Source: Rutidosis leptorrhynchoides
Taxonomy: Eukaryota; Streptophyta; Magnoliopsida; Asterales; Asteraceae
DNA: 64,000 bases
Direction of reading: 5' to 3'
Assembly (NCBI RefSeq): GCF_046630445.1
Contig: NC_092338.1
Location: 153,994,501-154,058,500, forward strand
Every line of letters begins with the position of its first letter. Within the stretch, counting starts at the first letter, position 1. The notes under the pieces were generated by a model. The model searched no databases. It saw only the letters and a list, made by a program, of their open reading frames with translations, and was not told the origin of the DNA. A program made the translations under genes and the position numbers. Shown one piece after another: positions 36,448-48,087 of this stretch.

Positions 36448-37435
36448 ACCTCACCCGCTATAAAAACTGTGGTGCATTTACTTTGAACATTAAATACATT
36501 TGAATAAGTGTATAACATTTTACGAGGTAAGGCGGGTATAGTGGCTTCTATACTCGGGTCATTGCTAGTATTCAGGTGCTCAGATTATGCAAACATCTCG
36601 TGGTCAAGGAAACTAAACTATTTTTCTGATAACTGCTTTTCAGTAACTGTTATACTTTTAAACCTGTAGATTCACCAACATTATTTGTTGACCTGTTTTT
36701 GCGTGTTTTATTCTCAGGTATTAATTGCTTCCGCTGTAGAATATTGCCGTTACGTAGAAGTCAAGCCAAGCACTGGGACCAGAGTTAACATTTCGTTAAA
36801 TGGATTTTGACGGGGTTTTACACCAAGTGTAGTAAAAACAAAGTACTATGCAACCGTTTACGATACTAGAGCGACTAGCCCGATTGGGGTGGTCAAACCC
36901 GATAGATCTATCAATAGAATTCGCGCTTACATGTTCTTACAACATGTAAATATTAGTTACCAAGCTATTAGGAAAGATATGCAAGGTGGTACAACTCAAC
37001 ATAGAATATATTTTAAGTACTTATGTCTATTTCATCAAACATAAAAGCAGCGCATGTATTCTCAGTCCAAAAATATATATTGCAAAAGCAATTAAAAAGG
37101 GAGCAAATGAAACTCACGATACAATATTTTGTAGTAAAAATATTCATACGACGATACTGATCAATGTAGGGTTGGCCTCGAATTCACGAACCTATATCAT
37201 TTGTATATATATTAAAACGTATAATCGTAATCGAACAAATTTATATATTATTATTAGTGATTTAATTTTTATATTAATAACTTATTTATTTCACTATATT
37301 TTCATCTTATGTATTTTAAATAAAAATATTTATATATTTGGGTTATGGTTATTAAATATTTTTATATAAAAATCTTTTGTTTGCAAAATAATAGTTATAA
37401 TATGACTAATAAAGATATTAATGTTATTAATTCTA

Positions 37436-37782
37436 TAATAATGGTATTAATAATAATAATTGTAAAAATATTAATTTTACTGTGAATGCTAGTTATAATC
37501 ATAGTTTGAGTAATTACATAATAATATTACTCATTACAATATAAATAATAATACTTATAATGATAATAATAATAATAATGATTATGAAACATATAATTTT
37601 GATAATAATAATAATAATAATAATAATAATTGTAATACTAATAATAATTATAATACTAGTAATAATAATAATAATACTAAATAATCATAAAATGATACAT
37701 GTATAATAACAAGTTTTATTATTTTCTTAATAATAATATTATTATTAATAATAATAATAATAATCATAATCTTAATAATAAT

Positions 37783-37830
<48 letters not shown>

Positions 37831-37878
37831 CATGATAATATTAATGATAATAATGTATATGTTAGTAATAATAATAAC

Positions 37879-37962
<84 letters not shown>

Positions 37963-37965
37963 GAT
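37436..37965 (+). repeat. (AAT)n-rich microsatellite tract
   Basis: Over 500 bp of AAT/ATA units, most regular at 37785-37830 and 37865-37963. The long frames of Asn or Ile across it are artefacts of the repeat. Confidence 0.95.
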
Positions 37966-37995
37966 TTTTGGTTTCGTAAAACTACCTCAAAATGC

Positions 37996-38085
37996 TTTAA
38001 AAAAAATAGTTGCCACTAGCCGGGCTCGAACCCGTAACCTCTCGCTAAACCGAAATGCATCAAACCAGCTGAGCTGGCTTGTCTT
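37996..38085 (-). other. tRNA-like sequence with box A and box B
   Basis: On the minus strand, GCCAGCTCAGCTGGTTT resembles a pol III box A with D-arm, and GGGTTCGAGCCCGG about 30 bases later is a good box B with T-loop TTCGAGC. The anticodon region does not fold into a convincing stem and the acceptor ends do not pair, so I do not call a tRNA. It is followed on that strand by about 30 bases and then (TTA)n, so a degenerate SINE head with a TTA tail is possible. Confidence 0.35.
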
Positions 38086-39329
38086 TCTGATTAAATGCAG
38101 TAACCTTTCATATAAAACCCATATTAAATCGTTTCCATTTTCTTCTTCATCTTTAAACCGAAATCAACCAAAGACCAAAACTTCTCCATTCAATTATTAC
38201 GCTTATTTAAATTATTCAGTAGTAAAATATATAACCATTGGTAATTGAATTGTATTAATAGAAATCGAACAAAATTAAATAACAGAAAGAACAGAAACAG
38301 TTGAGCTGTTCTTGAAAAAAATAATAATAAACAACTCAATAATCAATTTTTGATTTCTAGATGTTTTTAGCTTATGATTATAACATGAGTTATGTTACAA
38401 ATCATTCATGGAAACTTTATAAATTATCAATTTTACTTGAAACATATCAGATCACTTGAATTTGATTCAAATTCAAACGTTTGACTTTTTATTTCAAAAT
38501 TGTGACTCCGAAATTCATAATTAGTTTGAGGAATTAAGAGTTGAAATTTTACAGATAGTTCGCCCAAAGGATTCCTAACACAACTGCATAGTTCTTTTTT
38601 TTTTAAATTCACTCTACAGCAGAATATAATTAAAGAGGGTAATTGAATAATTGATGTGTAAACCTGAAACGATTTTTGGTTGTTTTATAGAGAAGATATG
38701 GGATCGACCGGATTAAACAATCAGATAGGGAATATAAGAAAGAAAGAAAAATGAAATTGAAAAGGATGCCTAACTGATTTTGTTTCTATCTGCATTATTG
38801 TATCTGATGTCGATCATTAACATATCATACGCGTTTTATATTAATTTTATGTAATATAAATAAGTTAAGAAGAATACAGTTAATAATATATAAAAAAAAC
38901 ACTAATAATGATAATAACATAAATAATAATAATAATAATCAAAATATTACTAAAAATAAGAGTGGTGTCAAAATTAATGATATTTAATAAAAATGATAAT
39001 TTTTGAAAATAATAATACTAATAATTTATTTAATTTCACTTATTCTTATAATAATTTTTATATTTAAAAAATCTTTATTTTGGTAACCCTAAGGTTATTA
39101 GAATTTTATTAATTATAATTATATTAGTAATAATAATACTAATATTGATATTAGTATTAATAATAATGCAAGTAATAATATTACTATAACAACTATATTT
39201 TAACTTTGTAATTAAATTAAATTTATAAATCTTATGTAATACTTATTAATTACATATTATATAATAACATATATTGAACATTATACACTCTAATATATAA
39301 CAATATACATGTTATCATCAATTAATTAT

Positions 39330-39336
<7 letters not shown>

Positions 39337-39386
<50 letters not shown>

Positions 39387-39398
39387 CATTTTATTATC

Positions 39399-39465
<67 letters not shown>

Positions 39466-39477
39466 CATTTTATTATC

Positions 39478-39524
<47 letters not shown>

Positions 39525-39529
39525 CATTT

Positions 39530-39568
<39 letters not shown>

Positions 39569-39602
39569 CATTTTATTATCTACATATATATATATATATA
39601 CA
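39337..39602 (+). repeat. Interrupted (TA)n tract with TTTCATTTTATTATCTACA spacers
   Basis: Five (TA)n runs separated by near-identical 10- to 19-bp spacers (TTTCATTTTATTATCTAC at about 39385, 39463, 39570 and a short form at 39522). This is a higher-order repeat, not a plain microsatellite. The open frames in it are not genes. Confidence 0.9.
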
Positions 39603-39793
39603 CACACGTTTAATTATATGCATATCTATTTACAAGGAATCGTATCGTGAGTCGTCGGGAATAGTCAACGGTCAAATGAATTCATAAAAATAGTTCAAAA
39701 ATTTTGAGACTCAACTTTACAGACTTTGCTTATCGTGTCGAAATCATATAGGAATTAAGTTTAAATTTGGTCAAAAATTTCTGGTTCGTCACA

Positions 39794-40540
39794 CTAAGCA
39801 TTCCACCAATTGAACAAAGTAAACCGGATGAGAAGTGATAATGAAAACGTAGAAGGAGATGATATATCAATTCGAGCAACTCCAAACGCCACCCTATTTT
39901 GACCTCTGAACCACCCTTTAAACTATATCAATACCTTAACACTTCTAAGCCCGAGATACCTCCTTAAATCAGTTAAGCCAAAGAAAACAACTACCTTGGA
40001 GGACATGAACTTATACCATACCATTGTTAACCATACAATGTCCAAAAACGAAATGAGCATAAAAACGAACCCCTCCATAACCAAACAACCTAATTGAGTG
40101 AATCCAACACCACTAAAAATAAATAAGTAATACGTCTTCAAATTAATCCCGACTATAAGGCATCTGAAACTCCCACCCAATGACACCGTAGTCATAAAAC
40201 CACCCACATCCGAAATAAGCAATAAATTGGAAAGAAAATTACAAGCCTAATAACCAACCCTTCTTCATATATCCTTATTGCCAAACCCTCTATTCTTTCA
40301 ATTAACAACCCTCATTTATTTGTTTTTATTTGGCATTCACTACTATCGAACATACTTTCTAAAAAGTTCTCGAACGTATTCATCTCGTTATCTTTAAGAT
40401 ATTTTTTTTAGGTTTAGAATCTTACCATACACCTTGGTAGGCTTGCGGGGATAGCGAGTCTTCTGTTCCACTTGAGTATTTTCCTCCCCTGACTCATCCT
40501 CGAAACCAGCCTCAACTACCTTGGAGGACCGTGGCTTTTA
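39794..40540. other. Interval between outer LTR and Harbinger element
   Basis: The 99-codon minus frame at 39923-40222 is hydrophobic and unrecognised. At 40540-40408 on the minus strand there is an open stretch of about 44 codons (SSKVVEAGFEDESGEENTQ, then RYPRKPTKVYGKIL) with protein-like composition, cut at its 5' end by the Harbinger insertion. It might be the tail of a host exon; I cannot assign it. Confidence 0.3.
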
Positions 40541-40750
40541 GAGCACTCGGTGTCCACTACAAAATCGACCGTCCCCCCTAAATCGACGCCGGATCGACGG
40601 TCGGTCGACATCGGCACTGCGTCGATCCAACCGTCGACTTCTGACCTCCAAAATTCGACGGTGGTGTTTGTGGCTGAAAACATTGAAAATTTAAAAAAAC
40701 TAGCCGTTTAACGGCTAGTTTTGGTATTTTTTTTTATTTCCTTTTTACTC

Positions 40751-40758
40751 TATAAATA
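40751..40758 (+). promoter_or_regulatory. TATA box of Harbinger transposase gene
   Basis: TATAAATA, 98 bases before the ATG at 40856, after a pyrimidine-rich stretch. Confidence 0.5.
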
Positions 40759-40855
40759 ACACTACATTTTCTCATTTAACACACACACTCATTATTCACC
40801 TTTCACTACATTTTATCTTTATTCATCAATTTTTTTTATCTTTTTTCCCCAAAAT

Positions 40856-41218
40856 ATGTCGTCTTCTTCGAGTACTTCCGGCGACTCGTTCACAAACTGT
40901 ACACTAAACGTACTTGAAAATTTATCCGGTGAAGAAGAAGTTAACTCACGTCGTTATATATGTCGAAATCATTATGAAGCACACGATCGTTTGATGGACG
41001 ATTATTTTAATGAGGGTTGCAAATATACGGCTGATAATTTCAAACGAAGATTTCGAATGTGGCGACGTGTTTTTCTTAGGATTATGAATGATATTCTAAG
41101 CTACTCAACAAATCCATTGCCGTATTATTTTAGATGGTTTCATCGAAGACAAGATAGACGTGGTAAGTGGAGTATTAGCCCACATTTGAAGATGACAGCC
41201 GCGCTACGTCAGCTAGCA
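40856..41218 (+). pseudogene. HARBI1-like transposase, N-terminal 121 codons
   Basis: This is the first part of a plant Harbinger transposase (the family of the plant transposon protein PF04827). It starts with a Ser-rich leader and then shows DDYFNEGCKYTADNFKRRF, FLRIMNDI and LKMTAALRQLA, the usual N-terminal helix region. The frame is cut exactly after codon 121 by a solo LTR at 41219; the last five bases before it (TAGCA, 41214-41218) are the target duplication. The frame that continues to 41347 is LTR sequence. Confidence 0.85.
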
Positions 41219-41687
41219 TGTAACATCCCGCATTTTTCCGTTAAATTTATTTTAACGCCCGTCTTTTTTTTAGATAATATATTTCCTTATCTAAATTCGT
41301 ATCTTTCACTAACTAACGTTCCTAATATTTCCGTTATTTGGTTATAACATCTCTCGGTTACTCTAGCGTTTTTTAAAATAATTCGTTTGGTTAATTCTCG
41401 CACCCGACTACAAACTTGAGGGACTAAACTTGCCAAGAGGGCAAAGGGATGACTAGGTCAACTAGTCAACCTTCACCCTCCTCCATTCATTTTCATCCAC
41501 CCCATTTCATTACTTCCATTTTTATTCTCTCAAACCCTCAAACACAAAATCATCATCTAAATTCGATCTAGGAAGCTTGCAATAAAACAAATTACATATT
41601 TGGAATCCTCTATTCATCCTCTACAATTTGATACCAACTTCATCTCATTTGGGTAACGTTTCTAAAACACTAGATTTTCTCTAAATT

Positions 41688-43913
41688 TGTGATAACCTGT
41701 AAATTTCCGGCAAAATTTAAACAAAAATCTTTATATGATTTCATTTAACCTCGACTAATTCCGACGATTCACGAACAATTATTTGTAAATAATTACGCAT
41801 TAATTTGATATATTAATATTATTATTATTAATATCCTTTTTAAACAAGATATCAATAATTAATATCTTTATTATCAGTATTGTTATTATGAGTAAAAAAA
41901 AAATATTGACAAATATTCTTAGAAAAGTAGTAAATCAATTTGTTTATTTTAAAAAATATATATAAAAAAATCCTTAAAATAAATAATTTTTTTAATAAAA
42001 TAAATAATTTTTTTAATAAAATAAATAAATAAATTACTTTTTAATTAAAAATTATAATGGAAAACTACTTTTATTATTTTATTTTGTGCATTATCCCATG
42101 ACCTAACATTTAATACTTTTGAATTTTAAAATCCCATTAAAAATTAAAATATTTCTTTTTCTTTTAATTATTTTATTCTTTTTACCTAATTTTTTCAAGT
42201 ATAAATACCCCTCATTTCTCATTCAAACTCACACTAAAATTTCTCTCATTCTCTCTTTGAAGAATTACTACTAGTAAGTATTCTTTTCTTACTTTTTACT
42301 TTTTACTTTTTTACTTTTTACTTTTTACTATTTACTTCGGTTTATTATTTTTTTACCGAAATATATAAATAATGTTATAAATTATATGCAATTAAAATTA
42401 AAATAAATAACATGTTATAATTAGTAATATATGTTACTAAAAATTTTAAAAGTATTTTTATGAATTAATATATAGGAGTTATAATTAAAATCGAATTAAT
42501 GAATATATATGTATATACGCACCTAACGTGAAGGTTATAATTAAAGATAGCATACAAAGACTACAAACATCACCGCTACTTGTGGCCTAGGGTGATCCTT
42601 GTTACCATTATGGGACGCTTGTGGATCTCGAATGCCAAGACTTAGATTCTGGTCAAGAGATCCTGGGCCGCTCGGTAACAATAGATCATTCGAGTGACTT
42701 GCATGTTAGCGACGAAGTTTGGACGAGATTGTACATCTTTGTTAAGAATTATAACCCGAACATTCTTAAACTAGAAGCTTACTATAAGTGGAAGTTTTTC
42801 ATAATAGTAGGTTTCCAAAAATAGAAACTTTTGAGAAATAGGAACTTTTCTCGAAAACCGTCACTGTCAATATAGTTGCTATATTAATAAACATACTTTA
42901 TGTCAAGTTAGACATTAACTAATCAAACGTTATACCTCAAGGTTGATATTCAGATCACTTACTTGCTTTACTTTCCTTCTTGCGTGGAATACTTCAACTG
43001 CTATTTAATGTGAGTTTCATATGATCCCTTTTACTCTTTACATTTTTGGGCTGAGAATACATGCGCAACTTTTATAAATGTTTTACACGTATCAACTATT
43101 AAACTGTGATATGTTGGGCTATGACCAGCAAGTCCCCAACCGACAAGTATAAACGATAACTTGTTACGGGGCAAACTTGAAAGTCTAGTCTAAATATCAG
43201 TACCAACTATTACACTGTGATATGTTAGGCTATGACCAGCAAGTCCCCAACCGACAAGTATAAGCGATAACTTGTACGGGGTAAACTTGAAAGTCTAGTC
43301 TAAATATCAGTACCAACTGTTAAACTATGTTATACCCGGCTATGTCCGACTAAGTCCCTACAGTGATATTTTTAATTATTGCGGCATTCTTAATTATTGG
43401 GGATAGGCCTATCGGGAGTAACGTCCCCGATACATTTGACTAAGTCTTTGTATTACTTGATAATGAAATTAAATGACAAGGACAGAACAATTTGTCACGG
43501 GGCAAACAACGTTTAGTCTAAATATCACGCACTGGCATAACTTTTTGATCCTGCGGAAGATCAACTTGACTGGATCTGAGTGATCTACTTATGAGAACAA
43601 ATCTTGTGGCCTAACAATATTACTGAAATCATTATTTATGACAAACCTATGAACTCACTCAACCTCGTGTTGACCTTTTTAAGCATGTTTATTCTCAGGT
43701 ACTTAAATATTGCTTCCGCTGTATATCTACTGCTTTGATGATGATTGCTTGCTATGCTTGGAGTCTTCATTACATATCATATCAATTAAAGACATATTTA
43801 TCTTCCACTGCAAAACTCAATAAAAAGTCTCATGTAGAGTCGTTCTCGTTTATACAACTGTGATTTGATATAATTAGTCACAAATACCCCAGGCCCTATT
43901 TGGGGGTGTGATA
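41688..43913 (+). mobile_element. 5' LTR of pol-less element
   Basis: 2226 bp. It has a CT-rich stretch, TTACTTTT repeats at 42290-42335, a short open frame (42621-42824) repeated in the 3' LTR, GTGAGT at 43020, two units of the GGGCTATGACCAGCAAG repeat (43086-43318) and TTTATTCTCAGGT at 43688-43700. Confidence 0.92.
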
Positions 43914-43915
43914 GA

Positions 43916-43928
43916 TTGGTATCAGAGC
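43916..43928 (+). other. Primer binding site, tRNA-iMet type
   Basis: TGGTATCAGAGCA, three bases after the LTR end at 43913. Confidence 0.85.
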
Positions 43929-44634
43929 AGGTTGTTGTAGAGAACCAGGATTGCATTTTATGTGTGCCTTATACAATTAGGTACCTTAGCAATGTAGGAC
44001 TACAACTTTCCTTGACCATAGTGCCTTTAATTGTTAAATGCTACACTATGCTTTAGGAACTTTATTTATCTTAGAATGCCGAGCCAATCTAAGAACTCTC
44101 CTAATTCCCCTAAGTATTATCTAATTACGCCATCGCATTTAAATGCGACACCATGATTTCTGAAATTCTTGACATTCCTATGTCATCTATCATGGTTTTG
44201 TGTATTACATATGTATTACATGAAATATTATCCATGATTTTTGAAACTCCTATAATTGTTACTATTCATACTCAAACGTATATAACTCCCTGTTATATCA
44301 CGTACCTATATGCCTTATACCTTTATGCATCGGTTTGCGAACCGGAAAATGTCATTGGGTTATCACAGTATACGAATTGAAAGTCTTTAATCGAAAGATT
44401 ATTAGATTACATACTTATCATTTTATAATCTCGACACGTCATACTGCCATTATTGGAGTATAGACAAATCATATATTATCATATCTATCCCAATAGACCT
44501 TGTCTACCACTTTTCCTAAATTTCCTCCGTAAATTACGGAAATCTTTTTGCTATAAATACGTATTCAAGGAGACGAATATATCATTCAGTATTCAATACC
44601 CATTTCATATCAAACCCTATTCCAAACATATAAT

Positions 44635-45187
44635 ATAGATTTCTCACCCGATTCTTCAAATTCCTCTAGTTCCGAAGACAGCATGACGGGGACCCACCAA
44701 CCGATCAACTACCGTGATTTCTTCAGAAGATGGGGATGGGTTCGTGAAATACTCACCCTATGGAGAAACGAAGAAGGTACTCCTTATCATGAGCCAAACT
44801 TACCACCAAACGTCGGAGTACTCGATCCGCTTACCGGCGAACCTATTCGTAATACCGTTTACACTCTTTTCGCAAGGATTTTTCCGCCTCGAAGGTCGAC
44901 TCGATGTAGCCCAAGACAGTATTCATCCTCTACTCCCAAATTCTAATCAGATATGATTACTAGAAGAAGTTAGAAGACTTCGAACTAAATATCAAGAATT
45001 GACAAACCTTACAGAGGAATGGGTAGAACAAGTCCATAGACTCGAGCGTAAAGTAGAAACCCTGGAGGAAACGGTGCACGATTTGGAAGCTAGGCTCACA
45101 CCTACTACCCAAGTACCACCAGCAACACCAGCAACACCACTAGTACCATCAGTACCACCAACATTACCAACACCACAAGAATTGTAA
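44635..45187 (+). pseudogene. Broken gag-like frame of pol-less element
   Basis: Homologous to the intact protein at 1362-856. WGWVREILTLWRNEEGTP and PLTGEPIRNTVYTLFAR are in one frame (44683-44875). The frame shifts by one near 44875 (then LEGRLDVAQDSIHPLL), meets TGA at 44954-44956, and stays open in the second frame to 45187 through a coiled coil (VHRLERKVETLEETVHDLE) and a Pro/Thr tail. The ATG that starts the intact copy appears here as ATA at 44635; an internal ATG at 44683 remains. One shift, one stop and one lost start make the copy non-functional. Confidence 0.75.
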
Positions 45188-46448
45188 GCACCATCAGCAT
45201 CACCACCAACAGCATCAGCTTCATCAACAACAACATCCGCATCCCACGCCTCAACATCACACTCAGTACCTCAAACATCAACATCATACGCCCATAGATA
45301 CCAAGAAATATTAGTAATAATGAGTTAAGATGTATTGACTCATTCTTCGCTAAGAATTATATATGTATACTTTATATATATATGATTTGAAACAATAATA
45401 AATCTTGTCGTACTAAGCAATTACGTATGAATCTCAACTAGTATGTACTACTTGGTTAATTTATATCACTAATATGCTATGATGTACACCATTCGTTAAT
45501 GACTTAACAATTGTTAATCACTGCTTCAACACAATAAACTCCATTTCATAATAAATCAAGTGTAACGATGAATGTATTGATTCATAACTTCATTAGCGAA
45601 ATATTTCGCGACAATTATGAAATCTCTAAAGGTTTTGGAGATTATTCATTCTCGTTTCAACCGTAAATCAAATGAGTTTAATATTATATTAAATCCATGA
45701 TTATATCTGAGGAATACATATATGAACGTATATATTCATAAAGATTGTAAATTCTGTTGTACAAACTGTTAATTGTGAAAATATTTTAACGGGTAGGTAA
45801 TACCCGAGAAATATTTACATCTCACATTAATACACTGTACATTCTTCAATTTCGATTCATAAATCATTAATTATACACACTACCTTCACAATGATACACA
45901 ATCATCTTCATACAAAATCAATTACACATTCTGAAATTAACATATCGAAATTCAAGTAAAGCTTTAGCAGGTGTTATCTTCCTAAAGATTACTACATTCA
46001 TTCATTCGTATTCTGCAATGAATTATCACATCAAACTACCGAAATTATCACTCATCACTTTTAAAATCAATAACGCCTATTCGTTAACCATTAGATTCGT
46101 TGACGATTACAATCAGCGTTTAATCATCTAAAAAAAAAAAATCTTGAAACCATCTCGGATTGATAACCAATGATTCCGATATGGTAGCATTAAATGCAGA
46201 GGAAACAGAAGAATTTTCCTCATCATTGGATCTTAGAAATTCTAAGATATCACCGTATCTTTCGTTATAAATATCCTCTATATTTCTGAAGATATCTTCA
46301 TAACGATTCTTGACCGCAATTAATTGTCTCCTTGCGATATCTTTATCACATCATAAAGGAAACTGTTTTAGTTTCTATATTCTGTAAAATTCAAGTTTAA
46401 ATTTTGAATGATTTAAAGTAGTGCTGGGAATTGAAGCATGAGTTAGTA

Positions 46449-46483
46449 TAATATAATGACGTCAGGCCAACGTGATTATATTA
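46449..46483 (+). other. Conserved hairpin H1 (41688 copy)
   Basis: TAATATAATGACGT and ACGTGATTATATTA pair over 13 of 14 positions around CAGGCCA, followed by CAGTAAGTCAT. Confidence 0.65.
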
Positions 46484-47706
46484 CAGTAAGTCATGCTAAA
46501 TTTTTAATGGAAGATGATGATTCATAGACTTTATAATCATCATTTGCCATGTTACACGACTCTTACATTCTATTTAACCTCTAAACATATCAAGAAAATA
46601 TTTTTCTTGATGATTCGGTCTTTTTCAGATATTCTGATAATTTGACAAATCAAATCGTGCTATTACTTTTCCTTCTGCTTTGTATATTATGATCATTCGA
46701 AACTTCATACCTACAAATTATGGACCATTACTCGCTTTACTTAGAGTTGAGAGGAGAATAAAAAGGCAAAGAGCTCCGACATATAAGGGAAAATATAAAG
46801 CCCGATAACAACACTGAAATTACAAACCGTGTATATCAATGCATATAACAATATAAAGACACGGGAGAACTAAAAACACAATAAATCCTAGAGCATAATA
46901 GAAGTAAAAAGACTCCTCTGGTGGGAGTTGAAAAAGAAGGAAGATTGTGGCGATAACCAATATAAGGTCAAGAACAAGAACTGGATTGAGCATATTAACA
47001 AATCTTTTGGAAATATGAATTGAGAAAAGAAAATATAGAAGTGGTGAAGATAATGAAACAGAAGAAGCTAATTTATAGCGAAATTCCAGACACAGCAATC
47101 GAGGCAATTCACCGCATTTAATTAAAGAAAATGCTAATTTCCTTAATTACCGGAGAATCAAATCCTATAGACTACGAAGATTTCCTCTAATTCCTTGAAT
47201 CCCGGAAATCAATCGTGACTACGTCAAAAGTTAAGTCGAACATTTAATTTCCTCATTTCAATCTTTTACGATAGCTTCGTTTATACTCTTTCTATAATCG
47301 AATTACTTTATCCATATTATTAAATGTCGATAAAACTATAATTTTCAACTCATATTCATCATTCTTGTTGTAAAGAACGACGATCTCTATCAAATTTCAT
47401 GACTATGATTTTCATGAACTCTTCTCTGTTTTATCTACCCAAATATTGTGGCATAACGTCATCATCTCTTTCTGAGGAAAACCTAATCAATGACACTCTT
47501 GTTAAATTCTTTAGATAACCTCCGCATTAATAATAAAATGCACTTCGTAGAATTTATGGATCGTAAGATTTAAATGCTAGAAATAAAACAATATCCTATT
47601 AGTTGGAATTCACGAAAGGCCCCGAGCATACCTGAGAACGTGAAGACCAAATAAAACGAAAATATCCTCACATGTTTACAAACAACGCCGACTGATGGCA
47701 ACAACT

Positions 47707-47743
47707 AAATTTCGGGACGAAATTTCTATTAACAGGGGGATAC
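47707..47743 (+). other. Pre-PPT hairpin H2 and polypurine tract (41688 copy)
   Basis: AAATTTCG and CGAAATTT form an 8-bp perfect stem with loop GGA (47707-47725), followed by AACAGGGGGATAC and the 3' LTR at 47744. Confidence 0.65.
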
Positions 47744-48056
47744 TGTGATAACCCGTAAATTTTCGGCAAAATTTAAACAAAAATCTTTATATGATTTCAT
47801 TTAACCTCGACTAATTCCGACGATTCACGAACAATTATTTGTAAATAATTACGCATTAATTTGATATATTAATATTATTATTATTAATATCCTTTTTAAA
47901 TAAGATATCAATAATTAATATCTTTATTATCAGTATTGTTATTATGAATAAAAAAAAATATTGACAAATATTCTTGGAAAAGTAGTAAATCAATTTGTTT
48001 ATTTTAAAAAAATATATAAAAAAAAATCCTTAAAATAAATAGTTTTTTTAATAAAA

Positions 48057-48087
<31 letters not shown>

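Larger units (their letters stand above)
20567..36822 (+). mobile_element. 3' LTR of Tekay-type element, split by two insertions
   Basis: The LTR pieces are 20567-21494, 24745-26285 (from the duplication on) and 36448-36822. It was broken first or second by the solo LTR at 21495-24744 (TSD ATAAT) and by the complete element at 26286-36447 (TSD ACCTC). The uninterrupted order is given by the 5' LTR at 2195-5024. It keeps the acceptor-like TTCTCAGGT at 36711-36719; its donor-like word reads GCGAGT at about 26094. Confidence 0.88.
36828..39793 (-). mobile_element. 5' LTR of outer element, 5' portion
   Basis: On the minus strand this begins at 39793 with TGTGACGAACCAGAAATTTT, closely related to the LTR start at 62953. 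It contains the donor-like block on the minus strand (GTGAGTTTCATTTGCTCCC from 37117, GGACTGAGAATACATGC near 37060). It joins 2194-1827 across the Tekay insertion. Its other LTR is outside the window, so its own target duplication cannot be checked. It carries two large microsatellite tracts and a tRNA-like sequence. Confidence 0.8.
45188..47743 (+). other. Non-coding internal region of pol-less element
   Basis: 2.5 kb with no RT, protease or integrase. Bases 45188-45300 are CAACATCA/ATCACCA-like repeats continuing the gag tail. H1 is at 46449-46483, H2 at 47707-47725. The minus frame at 46820-47107 is hydrophobic and unrecognised. Confidence 0.7.

Noticed and set aside
37996-38085. Functional tRNA gene
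   Set aside because: Acceptor ends do not pair and no clean anticodon arm can be drawn; kept only as a tRNA-like sequence.
37648-38248. Long Ile or Asn runs as open frames on both strands
   Set aside because: They are translations of the (AAT)n tract, not proteins.
39309-39650. 113-codon frame of alternating Tyr-Ile
   Set aside because: Translation of (TA)n; the same holds for frames at 9742-9960, 59074-59323 and 62126-62458.
42621-42824. Small ORF in the LTR, repeated at 48683-48904
   Set aside because: It occurs twice only because LTRs are duplicated; the C-terminal end differs by a one-base length change and there is no recognisable domain. Possible but unsupported.
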